Shown here: positions 1-8,575 of the stretch, in pieces | How positions within the stretch are numbered: position 1 is the first letter of the stretch | How the letters are laid out: the number at the start of each line of letters is the position of its first letter | Assembly (NCBI GenBank): GCA_002104945.1 | Contig: MCFH01000089.1 | Location: forward strand, 62,001 to 126,000 | Direction of reading: 5' to 3' | DNA length: 64,000 nucleotides | DNA from: Piromyces finnis | Lineage: Eukaryota; Neocallimastigomycota; Neocallimastigomycetes; Neocallimastigales; Neocallimastigaceae | Translations under genes and position numbers: made by a program | Notes under the pieces: generated by a model | What the model saw: the letters and a program-made list of their open reading frames with translations, nothing else | Told to the model about the DNA's origin: nothing | The model's database searches: none

Positions 1-1061
1 AATTATACTATTTTACAAAACGACATGTTGGCATCTTACCTCGAATGATGAAGCTGTTGCTTTCAGAAAGAATTCGTTATAAAAACATGATGAAAAAGGC
101 ATCTGGTTCAGATTATATTATATACGATAAACGTCAATACGCATTGAAGATACAAGCTAACTCTATTTATGGATGTCTTGGTTCAAGTTCCTTAAAGTAT
201 TTAAGATTCTTACCAGGTGCTGAATGTACCACAGGAATGGGAAGAAACTACTTGAATAAAACTATTGCCTTAATTTGTGAAAATACCAAATTTAGAGTAA
301 TTTATGGTGATACAGATTCATGTCTTATTGAATATAAGAAGGATATAGAAAGGGAAAGTAATGGAAAAAATCTTGATACTAAAGATTTTGATGTAAATAA
401 ATTTATTGAAGATTGCAAATTAGTAGCGGAATATGTTACCAATCAATTACCGGAAGGAATGCATTTAAAATATGAAAACACATTCAAAAGAATGCTAATT
501 CTATCCAAAAAAAAGTATTGTGGTGTTTTAGCAAATACATCGGAATTGTACATTAAAGGGATAGATATTATTAAAAAAAATACTTGTGTTTTTATTAGAG
601 ATTATTATAAAATATTTTTATATATGATTCTTTTTGATTATCCGGAAAAGCAGATACGTTATAAAGTATTGGAAATGAAAAATAAATTACTTTCTGGGGA
701 TGTACCATTAGAAAAGTTATTAATGAAAATGACCATTGGACCAAAGTATGTAAATAAATCCTATTATGTTTTACTATTTGTTAATAATCATAAAATGTAT
801 AACTTAGATTACAAAATCGGTGAAAAAATTGATTATATAATTATAGATACCAATTCATTCTCATTTAATAAGAATTCAAAATTATTAGGAGACAAAATGA
901 TATCTTTAGACTTGTATAAAAATATATGTGAAAAGGCTACTAAAAATAAAAATATTAATAAACCTAAGTTAGATTATCATTATTATTACTACCATTATGT
1001 AGAAACAGGGTTTAAAAGTTTACTAAAAGTTTTGAATACCAATATTAGCGATTTATTATAA
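1..1061 (+). CDS. polB: Family B DNA polymerase, C-terminal part (copy A, 5' end outside window)
   Basis: The reading frame is open from base 3 to the stop at 1059-1061; the first in-window ATG (45) is internal, because the residues before it (ending GILPRMM) match residues in the middle of the full-length copy at 51699-55013. Visible are motif B (KIQANSIYG) and motif C (YGDTDS), the catalytic palm motifs of replicative family B polymerases, followed by the thumb. Motif A and the exonuclease domain lie off the left edge. After motif C this copy has a shorter low-complexity insert than copy B. It converges on an RPB1 C-terminal gene exactly as copy B does. The portion seen is intact, so this is a window-edge partial, not a proven truncation. 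Role by family: synthesis of viral DNA. Confidence 0.93.
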   Translation, partial: LYYFTKRHVGILPRMMKLLLSERIRYKNMMKKASGSDYIIYDKRQYALKIQANSIYGCLGSSSLKYLRFLPGAECTTGMGRNYLNKTIALICENTKFRVIYGDTDSCLIEYKKDIERESNGKNLDTKDFDVNKFIEDCKLVAEYVTNQLPEGMHLKYENTFKRMLILSKKKYCGVLANTSELYIKGIDIIKKNTCVFIRDYYKIFLYMILFDYPEKQIRYKVLEMKNKLLSGDVPLEKLLMKMTIGPKYVNKSYYVLLFVNNHKMYNLDYKIGEKIDYIIIDTNSFSFNKNSKLLGDKMISLDLYKNICEKATKNKNINKPKLDYHYYYYHYVETGFKSLLKVLNTNISDLL

Positions 1062-1578
1062 CCCCTAATGAATAAATTTAAAAATAATTACTTTATATTT
1101 TATCTATTAAATTTTATTTATTTAATTATTTAAAATTTTAATATTTTAATAATTTTTTAAAAATTTATTTTTATTTAAATATATACATATATACATGTAT
1201 ATGTTTATAATTTTTAAAATGAAAAAAAAAAGCACACACACAAATAAAATATTTATAAATGTATAATATAATAATAAATAATTATGTAATTTATGTATAA
1301 ATAAAGATTTATTTTATATTTTTTTTTTAAAAAAAAAAAGATAAATATCAATTATTAAATTCCATTTAAAATAAAATAAATTGTATATACAAAATGTTTA
1401 AATTTAATTACTAATATATATAGTGATATAGTATTATTTACATTTATTTAAATAATAATAATGATATTACAAAAATTAAATTTATTTAATTCTATATGAA
1501 AATAAATTTTAAAAAAATCATAATAGAAAACAATAAATTAAATAATGTAATAGGTGAATTACAAGTTAATATATATTA
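1062..1578. other. Convergent spacer, AT-rich
   Basis: 517 bp between two converging stops. It holds a T10A11 palindrome at 1319-1339 and otherwise only A/T-rich filler. I see no gene. It does not visibly resemble the equivalent spacer of block B (55014-55415). Confidence 0.6.
1319..1339. terminator. T10A11 palindrome, candidate bidirectional terminator
   Basis: A run of ten T followed directly by eleven A, able to pair with itself, lying between two converging genes. Similar T(n)A(n) palindromes sit in every convergent spacer of the window. T runs end transcription in several NCLDVs; using that here is inference. Confidence 0.35.
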
Positions 1579-3111
1579 TTACTTTTTATCATTTTCAACA
1601 ATCTCTTCATCTTTTTCGTTAAATGTATTATTATTAAAATTATCATTGTATATTCCAGTAATTAATTTTGAAGATATAGATGTTAATCTATCTTCGACAC
1701 CATAAAATATATTTTGAATTACGCTATAAGGGTCCTCAAAAGATAATTGAGATATAAAAGAATAATTACCTTTTTTCATTCCAAAACGGGACATTGGCAA
1801 AATTGTGTTATCACGACACATAAAATTAGTTAATAATTCTGTATGTTGATTATTATAAGATGAAGAAGAATCGACATTAACAATTCTTTTTAATTGCATT
1901 AAAATATTCTTCTTACGTAATTCAAAATCAATGTCCATTGAATTACCATATACAATATATCTAGACCTATTCTTGTCAATGTATTTGTTATTAAAAAGAG
2001 GATTTAAGTTTAATCCTGTAACTTCTATATATAACTCATTACCCAAAAAGTTCTTTTCAACTTTAACAACACCTTTAGTTCCTGATAATACAACATTATT
2101 TAATATTTTAGTAATATCATCAATATTCAAATTAATATAGCCACTGTCAAGCATATAATATTTATCATTCTCTTCAAATTTTAGTTTGTGATCATTGAAA
2201 TAATCAATAAGAAATTTATTTTCTGTGGAAATTTTTGATAAATTTATATTATTGCTTTTGTTAATAGTTGTATCATTTTTATCATTATCATCATTATCAT
2301 TTAAATAATATTCATTTTCATATTCATCATTATCGTTATTATTATCGTTATCTTCATCTTCATCTTTGTCTTCATTTATTTTTTGTTTATATACACATAA
2401 CATATCTACATCTACTAAATACTTAATTTGATGATCATCCAACCAGTCAAGAAACTTTGAAGAAGGCTGTGAAAATTGAATATAAAGATATGAAAAATTT
2501 ATAGATGCTTCCCATGTATTCAATATATTTTTTGTGTCATTTAAATATTTTTTAAGAGAATCAAAAATAGTTTGTGGATGAAATCTGAAATTAAATATGG
2601 TATGGCGGCATAAATAAAAGCGAAGGGTGAAACCATCATATACAACATCTAAGACTACATCATTTAAAGTCTTATATTCCATATTGCTCATTACTGTTTT
2701 CTTTAATACTCTATCATAATCTTTTGATTTGAAGTAGAATTCAGCTATGCTATAATCCATTTTATTATGGGTTATGTTATACAATTCTTTTAATCCATTA
2801 GTATTGTCACTACTACTAGTTAAATTATGAAAGTAACTTAATGCGGATTGTGTAACTGGCTCACCAATCGATTGAGCTGCTAAAATACCAACATGAATAT
2901 TTTCTTTTATCATACGAAACTCAATTTTATCGACAATGTATTTAATAAATTTATCACGATCAATAATTTCTGATTTATTTTTTTTCTTTAAGAATGTTTT
3001 AACTTTTTCATTAATTTGATTGATATATGATGTTAAATTTTTATTTTTTTCAAAATTTTTATGTATTTCATTACAAATATAATCGATATCACTATCAGGA
3101 AACTTTTCCAT
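1579..3111 (-). CDS. RNA polymerase largest subunit, C-terminal piece (RPB1-C, copy A)
   Basis: 510 aa. About 75 helical residues precede the conserved block VGILAAQSIGEPVTQ..LSYFH, the RPB1 trigger-loop region, with the functional His retained (FH). The C-terminal end has RFGM...SQLSFEDPYSVI followed by D..TSISSKLITG, matching the last conserved RPB1 region before the CTD; no heptad CTD repeats follow. The N-terminal two thirds of RPB1, including the metal-binding ADFDGD, is absent here but occurs as a separate gene at 36885-39065. So this is the second polypeptide of a two-piece RPB1, split just before the trigger loop, the position where archaeal A'/A'' is split. An acidic Asp/Asn/Glu-rich insert lies near residues 240-290; the other copy (55416-57023) has a pure Asn-Glu repeat there. 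Tail-to-tail with DNA polymerase. Confidence 0.9.
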   Translation of the reverse strand: MEKFPDSDIDYICNEIHKNFEKNKNLTSYINQINEKVKTFLKKKNKSEIIDRDKFIKYIVDKIEFRMIKENIHVGILAAQSIGEPVTQSALSYFHNLTSSSDNTNGLKELYNITHNKMDYSIAEFYFKSKDYDRVLKKTVMSNMEYKTLNDVVLDVVYDGFTLRFYLCRHTIFNFRFHPQTIFDSLKKYLNDTKNILNTWEASINFSYLYIQFSQPSSKFLDWLDDHQIKYLVDVDMLCVYKQKINEDKDEDEDNDNNNDNDEYENEYYLNDNDDNDKNDTTINKSNNINLSKISTENKFLIDYFNDHKLKFEENDKYYMLDSGYINLNIDDITKILNNVVLSGTKGVVKVEKNFLGNELYIEVTGLNLNPLFNNKYIDKNRSRYIVYGNSMDIDFELRKKNILMQLKRIVNVDSSSSYNNQHTELLTNFMCRDNTILPMSRFGMKKGNYSFISQLSFEDPYSVIQNIFYGVEDRLTSISSKLITGIYNDNFNNNTFNEKDEEIVENDKK

Positions 3112-3525
3112 ATTAAATTTTTTTTCTTTTTTTTTTTTTTTTATAAAATATTTTACAAATATTCACAATATAATTTTCACTATATTATATATTTATACTT
3201 TATTTTTAATATATTAATTATTATTCAAATAAATAAATTATCATTTTATACTAAATTCAATATTTAATTTAATTAATTGGTTACTTTGACTTTTTTTTTT
3301 TTAGTTTATTTTACATATATATATAATGATGAATTCATTCATTTATTATTAATATTCCCAGTCCCCTTTGACTATTGAATTTAATATATAATTACAATAA
3401 TTATATATATAATAAAATATATAAATATATAAATATATAAATGTTTTTATTTAATAAAAAATATATAGATTTTAAAAATAAAAATAAAATATAATTTATT
3501 TAAATACAATTTATTTTATATTAAA
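3112..3525. other. Spacer upstream of RPB1-C copy A
   Basis: 414 bp between two minus-strand genes. T runs at about 3119-3142 and 3290-3302 and A/T filler; no gene seen. The only GC-richer patch is near 3358-3375. Confidence 0.5.
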
Positions 3526-5718
3526 TTAAAAAACTATAAAATTAGAATCGTTTTTAGTAGAAAAATAGACTGTTCCATCTAAATTTCTTTTTATTAATAA
3601 ATAGGGTTTGTTAATACTATCCGAATTTAATACTTCCAATGATGCTTTACATGGATAATAAATTTCATTTTCCCATACACCGTAGACAATGAATTTTTCA
3701 TTATTTTCATCCGGTACACTATAATGAAAAGCAGTTATGTTTTTAATTATTTTACATAGAAAAGAAAATGATGGTAGGGTATTGTGAAATTCTTCGGCAT
3801 TCTTTATTATTGGTATTTTGGGTATTACTTCTGAATAAATAGATCGCCATAAATAAAAATTCTCCTTTGGAAATTCTTTTTCTGCTATTAAAATAGTAGT
3901 AGTAGTAGTAGTATTTAAAACGTATTGCTTAAGGCATTTATTTAATTTGGTATTATCCATAATTAAAATAGAATTCTTTTTATACATAGAAAGTATAGCC
4001 TGTACAAGATCATCCTTAAAATTAAACCAATTGTCTTTTGGGCCTACCACAAACTCATATCGATAATTAGGAAATGTATATAATTTAGAAGTGTTTAATA
4101 TAACTATTAAAAAGGGAATGGAAGGATCGAAACTGTAAACATGGTTAAAAACACAATATGGATATACATTCATTTCATTATCAATAGAAAACGAAAGTAT
4201 ATTAATATCATTGAAAGGGTAATTTTTATTTAATACTTTTAATTGGTTACGATGAAGCAAATCTTTTATAGTATTTACCAAATCTTTTTGACTAGGAATG
4301 CTAATGTATGTATTACATTTAAAGCAAGTTACAAATCTACTAGATATTTCTGGGATATCGAAATAAATTCGGTATAAATCTAGTAACTCAAAGCCATAGG
4401 ATATAAATAAATTCGAGGGAAATTGGCCTTTACAATATTCATTTAATTCATGTGTTATATTAAAATAGACAACTTCCCTTTTCTCCTTATACTTTCTTAT
4501 AACTTTAACGCATTTAGGAATACCGTTATTATCTGTATATTTTTTATTTGTTGAAAGAATAATTGTATATCCGGAATTTTCCGGAGATCTATAGTAATTA
4601 TTTTTCCATTGAACGTACGGTATATTATTTTCGATGCAATAATCCTTATCAGCAATTACTGGCAATACTTTATCTTTATTATTAAAATATCTAGTATAGT
4701 ATTTTCCAAATAATCTATTATAATTTATTTTTATTGGAACGCTAAAGAGCTCCTTTTTTTGATAATAGCCTATATGAAAGTCAATATAAAATAAATATAG
4801 ATATTTCAACACCTTTTTAACGGACAAGTACACATACCATTCCAAATCTTGAAATTGGATAGTTTCTGTAAATTGTTTGTATTTGTTGTAAAGAAACATA
4901 CTTAATGATTTATTAAAAATATTCATTGTATATACTAGTTTTTCTTGGTGTTTTATTAAATTGTCACTTTCATTACTGTATACATAAGGATACAAATCAT
5001 TTTCATAAAGCATTAGATCAAACAATTGAAAGTTTATAGATATTGGGTAGGTAAAAGAAGCGGTACATGGGGTAAATCTAATTAGTACTTTTTCATTTTT
5101 ATAATTAAAACATGGCAATATTTTACAAATAATATTATCATACGAATCTCTTTCGGAAAACGTAATTTTGTTATTGGTAATTCTTATACAGTCATGACAA
5201 CATCTTATAATTATATAATTATCCGAAATTTCAATATCGTTAACTCTATCCACTTTAATTAAATTTTGGTTATAATTATATGATCCGGCGTAGCAGTTAT
5301 TAAAGTAATGATAATAATGTAATCCTTCAATAAAACCAGTGGCATATTGACAAGTATTTGGTAAATTTAATTTTATTAATTCATTATATGCTACTTTAAA
5401 AGTATGGATTGAAATGTTAACCGGAATATAAAAATTTGTTTTTGTAGTGTCCTTTAAATCGAAATTATATTTGAATACTTTTTCCTTTGATTTACTTTCC
5501 AATATGTTAAAAAGAGTGAAAATGGATGAATAATTTGCATCAACTTTTATATTATCTTTACATTTAACAATATATTGATCTTTGGAAAGTTTATTGCAAT
5601 CAATTATATTAATTCCTTCAAAAAATGAAAAGATTTCATTATTTATTATTATTTCATAATCGTTAGAAATGGATTTATTGCTACTTATTAGACTACTAAT
5701 TAATTGAACTATATCCAT
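3526..5718 (-). CDS. Conserved 730-aa viral protein, possible large early-transcription-factor subunit (A7/G1340L-like)
   Basis: No textbook motif identifies it. The copy at 57516-59708 has the same length, 730 aa, and strong similarity throughout. Around residues 335-400 it has a block GKYYTRYF..., LPVIAD, ...VQW..NYYRSPENSGY and IPKCVKV, and a lone CFKC pair follows near residue 465. The block recalls the layout of the conserved region in the poxvirus/asfarvirus VETF large subunit, and the vaccinia protein is of similar length (about 710 aa). A D6-type helicase, the known partner of that subunit, is encoded nearby at 8576-11815. That combination is why I suggest VETF-L, but residue-level proof is lacking. 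There is no signal peptide or membrane segment. It is the downstream neighbour of a divergent promoter region shared with the zinc-ribbon gene. Confidence 0.85.
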   Translation of the reverse strand: MDIVQLISSLISSNKSISNDYEIIINNEIFSFFEGINIIDCNKLSKDQYIVKCKDNIKVDANYSSIFTLFNILESKSKEKVFKYNFDLKDTTKTNFYIPVNISIHTFKVAYNELIKLNLPNTCQYATGFIEGLHYYHYFNNCYAGSYNYNQNLIKVDRVNDIEISDNYIIIRCCHDCIRITNNKITFSERDSYDNIICKILPCFNYKNEKVLIRFTPCTASFTYPISINFQLFDLMLYENDLYPYVYSNESDNLIKHQEKLVYTMNIFNKSLSMFLYNKYKQFTETIQFQDLEWYVYLSVKKVLKYLYLFYIDFHIGYYQKKELFSVPIKINYNRLFGKYYTRYFNNKDKVLPVIADKDYCIENNIPYVQWKNNYYRSPENSGYTIILSTNKKYTDNNGIPKCVKVIRKYKEKREVVYFNITHELNEYCKGQFPSNLFISYGFELLDLYRIYFDIPEISSRFVTCFKCNTYISIPSQKDLVNTIKDLLHRNQLKVLNKNYPFNDINILSFSIDNEMNVYPYCVFNHVYSFDPSIPFLIVILNTSKLYTFPNYRYEFVVGPKDNWFNFKDDLVQAILSMYKKNSILIMDNTKLNKCLKQYVLNTTTTTTILIAEKEFPKENFYLWRSIYSEVIPKIPIIKNAEEFHNTLPSFSFLCKIIKNITAFHYSVPDENNEKFIVYGVWENEIYYPCKASLEVLNSDSINKPYLLIKRNLDGTVYFSTKNDSNFIVF

Positions 5719-6226
5719 TTTTTAATCTTTAAAAGAATAAATATTTTATTTTACTTTATAGTAAAATAATAACAATTACAAAAGGAGTAATTTAATCTTT
5801 ATCTAAAATTTTGGAATAATTAATATAAAGTTATATAAATATCATTTTATATTAATACTTTCAGTATTTAATATTATTATATTTATAAATATAATTTTAT
5901 TCAATTTTTTTTTTTTTTAAAATGATAATAAATATTTAAATATTTTTTAAATTAAAAATTAAAAAAATATCCTTTAAATTATATATTATATATTTATTAT
6001 TATTTATATTAAACTAATTTTATATTTAAAAAAAAGAAAAGAAATACATAATAAGTTTTAGTATCTTTTATTTCATTATAATATTATTCTTAATAATCAT
6101 TATTTTATTTATATCTATACCTATATATTCTATATAAATAAAAACATAAATAATTTAACAAGTTATATTTAAGCATATTATATTTTATAATTTATATTTA
6201 AATTAATTTATTTTTATTTTATACTA
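5719..6226. promoter_or_regulatory. Divergent promoter region between 730-aa gene and zinc-ribbon gene
   Basis: 508 bp between two start codons pointing away from each other, so it must carry both promoters. It contains a T14A4 run at 5905-5922 and A/T-only stretches. I cannot define a specific promoter motif. Confidence 0.5.
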
Positions 6227-6475
6227 ATGGCTGATTTATCAATTAATTCATTAGATAAATTCTTTGAAGAATCTTCCTTGTTTAAAGAAGATAGAATTAA
6301 GGAACAACAAGAACTAGAGTTATTGGAAAGTACAATGAATAATATATCAGATATTCAGTTATATTGTAAAAGATGTCTAAATAATAACATTGATATTAGA
6401 CGTATACAAATTCGTCGCAGTGACGAAGAAGCTACATTAGTATATTATTGTTTAAATTGTAAAAAGATTATTTAA
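6227..6475 (+). CDS. Mini TFIIS/RPB9-type zinc-ribbon protein (copy A)
   Basis: 82 aa. The C-terminal half is a zinc ribbon: CKRC at residues 47-50 and CLNC at 75-78, with QIRRSDEEAT between them. The Asp-Glu in that hairpin is the feature that TFIIS uses to stimulate RNA cleavage by the polymerase; RPB9 usually has a different residue pair there. The N-terminal half is a short charged helix, so TFIIS domains I and II are missing. Likely role: transcript-cleavage/elongation factor or RPB9-like subunit of the virus-encoded polymerase. The second copy at 60199-60447 differs at 11 of 82 residues by my count, none in the four cysteines or the DE pair. This pattern of change suggests selection on function. 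Confidence 0.85.
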   Translation: MADLSINSLDKFFEESSLFKEDRIKEQQELELLESTMNNISDIQLYCKRCLNNNIDIRRIQIRRSDEEATLVYYCLNCKKII

Positions 6476-6657
6476 AATATATATATATATATATCATATA
6501 TCATTAAATAAAATTTATAACTTATTAAAAATATCTATAAATGAATTGCGTGAATTAAAAAATAAAAAAAAAAATAATAAGATCATTAACTTTAAAATAT
6601 GATACATTATAACATATTTCATATTTCATTACATAAATTATTTATTTATAATAGATT

Positions 6658-6726
<69 letters not shown>

Positions 6727-7074
6727 TTATATATTATAAATTAGCATATTTTTTCTTAATATTTTATTAAAGAAATATTTAATTGTAAATACTTTTAATT
6801 ACTCAATTAACTATTCAATTAATTAATTAATCAATCAATCAATCAATCAATTAATTATAAATTAGTAATATGTTAATTGTAATGCATAATGTTTTTAAAA
6901 TTCAATTCTAAAATTGATATAAAATATATAAAATGATAAAATAAAAGTATCTTTTAATATTGTATTATAAATTCTTTTCATTATTTCTTAAATTGATTAA
7001 ATTTTTGTCTAGATTTATATAAGTGAATATAATATAATATAATATAATATTATATATTAGTTATATATATTAGT
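6476..7074. other. AT-rich spacer with microsatellites
   Basis: 599 bp between two plus-strand genes. Contains the (AAT)n tract described separately and a short (TCAA)n/(TTAA)n patch near 6808-6854. No gene seen. The corresponding spacer in block B (60448-60934) lacks the (AAT)n tract. Confidence 0.5.
6661..6726. repeat. (AAT)22 microsatellite
   Basis: Twenty-two perfect AAT units in the spacer downstream of the zinc-ribbon gene; absent from the equivalent spacer of block B. Confidence 0.95.
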
Positions 7075-7914
7075 ATGAATAACTCAGAATCTTCGGAACA
7101 ACTTACGAAATTGGTTAAATCGAATAATGAATCAAATAATCCTCGTTTGGATTATTACAAAAGGGTTTTAGCGTCATGTTATTCAGATATTGTATTCCAG
7201 ACAATGGTCAATACTATAAACTTTAAAGAAGTTGTCCCCTTACCTAAAAATAATAATATGTACAGATTTGTTGTTAAATGCTATAATAACTGTAGTAATG
7301 TGGTTGTCGGTGCTGTAAATGATACATCAGATTTATCATTATCGGATTTACCTTCTTTATCCATTCCAATGTCACATTACCACCTTAATAAAAATAATTA
7401 TATTCAAGACAATTTCTTTCATAGAATATCAAACAATGAAACTCCTTCAACCAATAAATTTATTGAACATGTTCGATTAGTCGATGAACGAATAAAGTAT
7501 TTAATTTCAAATTATATAAAGAATATCGATACGACTTCACCCATTTCAAATTTACTTACTAAAAACAAGGTAACTCATAATCGAAATTGGATATACACCG
7601 GAATAATTAATAAAAGTAAAGATACTGAATATATTAATTTCCGTTATTTTAAAGATCCAATTAAAGAAAAGTTCAAAATAGGAACTAATGTGTATTGCGG
7701 TGATGTTTACTCAAAGGAAGTTGCTGATCTTCTTTCCAAAGATACTTTTTGTTATATTCATGGTAATATCTATCCTATTATTAAAGTTTGTTATGTGTTA
7801 GTTAATGAAAGAATTATTAATAGAATACCAATGGTAAATTTTACTTGCAAAGCTTATTTTGTTGATATCAATGTCTCTTCTGATTCTCTTCGTCTTAGTA
7901 CCGAGAGATTATAA
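7075..7914 (+). CDS. Conserved viral protein of unknown function, 279 aa (copy A)
   Basis: I do not recognise this protein. The C-terminal two thirds (about residues 75-275) look like a compact beta-rich domain; it is strongly conserved in the 282-aa copy at 60935-61783, while the first 20 residues vary. There is no signal peptide, membrane segment or metal-binding motif. Size, beta-rich character and position in a replication/transcription cluster would fit a single-stranded-DNA-binding OB-fold protein (poxvirus I3 or ASFV CP312R are of similar size), but I see no diagnostic residues, so this is only a suggestion. It converges on the helicase gene. The last 41 bases are part of the stretch identical between blocks A and B. 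Confidence 0.8.
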   Translation: MNNSESSEQLTKLVKSNNESNNPRLDYYKRVLASCYSDIVFQTMVNTINFKEVVPLPKNNNMYRFVVKCYNNCSNVVVGAVNDTSDLSLSDLPSLSIPMSHYHLNKNNYIQDNFFHRISNNETPSTNKFIEHVRLVDERIKYLISNYIKNIDTTSPISNLLTKNKVTHNRNWIYTGIINKSKDTEYINFRYFKDPIKEKFKIGTNVYCGDVYSKEVADLLSKDTFCYIHGNIYPIIKVCYVLVNERIINRIPMVNFTCKAYFVDINVSSDSLRLSTERL

Positions 7915-8575
7915 GTATTTAAGATTATCAATGAATATTATGATATTATGAATTAATATTTTATTTGTATAAATAATATTTATTTATATATGCAATTAAT
8001 AATAATTGATAAATATTTAATTATTAATATTTAAAATCAATTAGTTATTCAAAATTAGTTATATATTACGATTTTTTATTTTTAAAATTATATATATAAG
8101 ATTTATTATATTTGTAATTGTATAATTATATAGCTATTATATCACTGTATAATTATTTTAAAATCTTTGTTATTAATATATATATATATATATATTTTAA
8201 AAAAAATAAATATTTAAATTTAAATAAAAAAAAATACATAATAAAAAAATAATTAAATTTTAAAAATATAAAAGTAATAACAAATAATAGGATTAATAAG
8301 AATTTATATAAATATAAATTTATATATAAAGAGTATGGAAAATAAGATATATAATATAAGATTTATATTTTTTTTTTAAAAAATATAAAATTACAAATAC
8401 AATGTTATTATAATAATATAATATAATATTTTCTTTTTATAATTAAGAATTAAAAATTTAAATTTTTTATTTTATTATTATTTATTTATTTATTTATTTT
8501 GATAATTAAAAAGGAAAAAAAAATAACTATCATATATATAAGAAAGAAAAAGAAAAGAGAAAAAAAGAATTAAAA
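7915..8575. other. Convergent spacer, AT-rich
   Basis: 661 bp between converging stops, with only A/T-rich sequence, a (TA)n patch near 8178-8195, the T10A6 palindrome at 8368-8383 and a purine-rich patch at 8510-8570. No gene. Identical to 61784-62444, which is remarkable for spacer DNA. Confidence 0.6.
8368..8383. terminator. T10A6 palindrome, candidate terminator
   Basis: Self-complementary T/A run between two converging genes, like the ones at 1319-1339 and 55119-55135. The terminator role is inferred from position only. Confidence 0.3.

Noticed and set aside
45-1061. Treating the left-end polymerase as a short gene starting at ATG 45
   Set aside because: The frame is open to the window edge and aligns with the middle of the full-length copy, so the ATG is internal.
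6661-6726. (AAT)22 tract as a possible CRISPR or regulatory array
   Set aside because: A plain microsatellite with no spacers; such tracts are common in this DNA.
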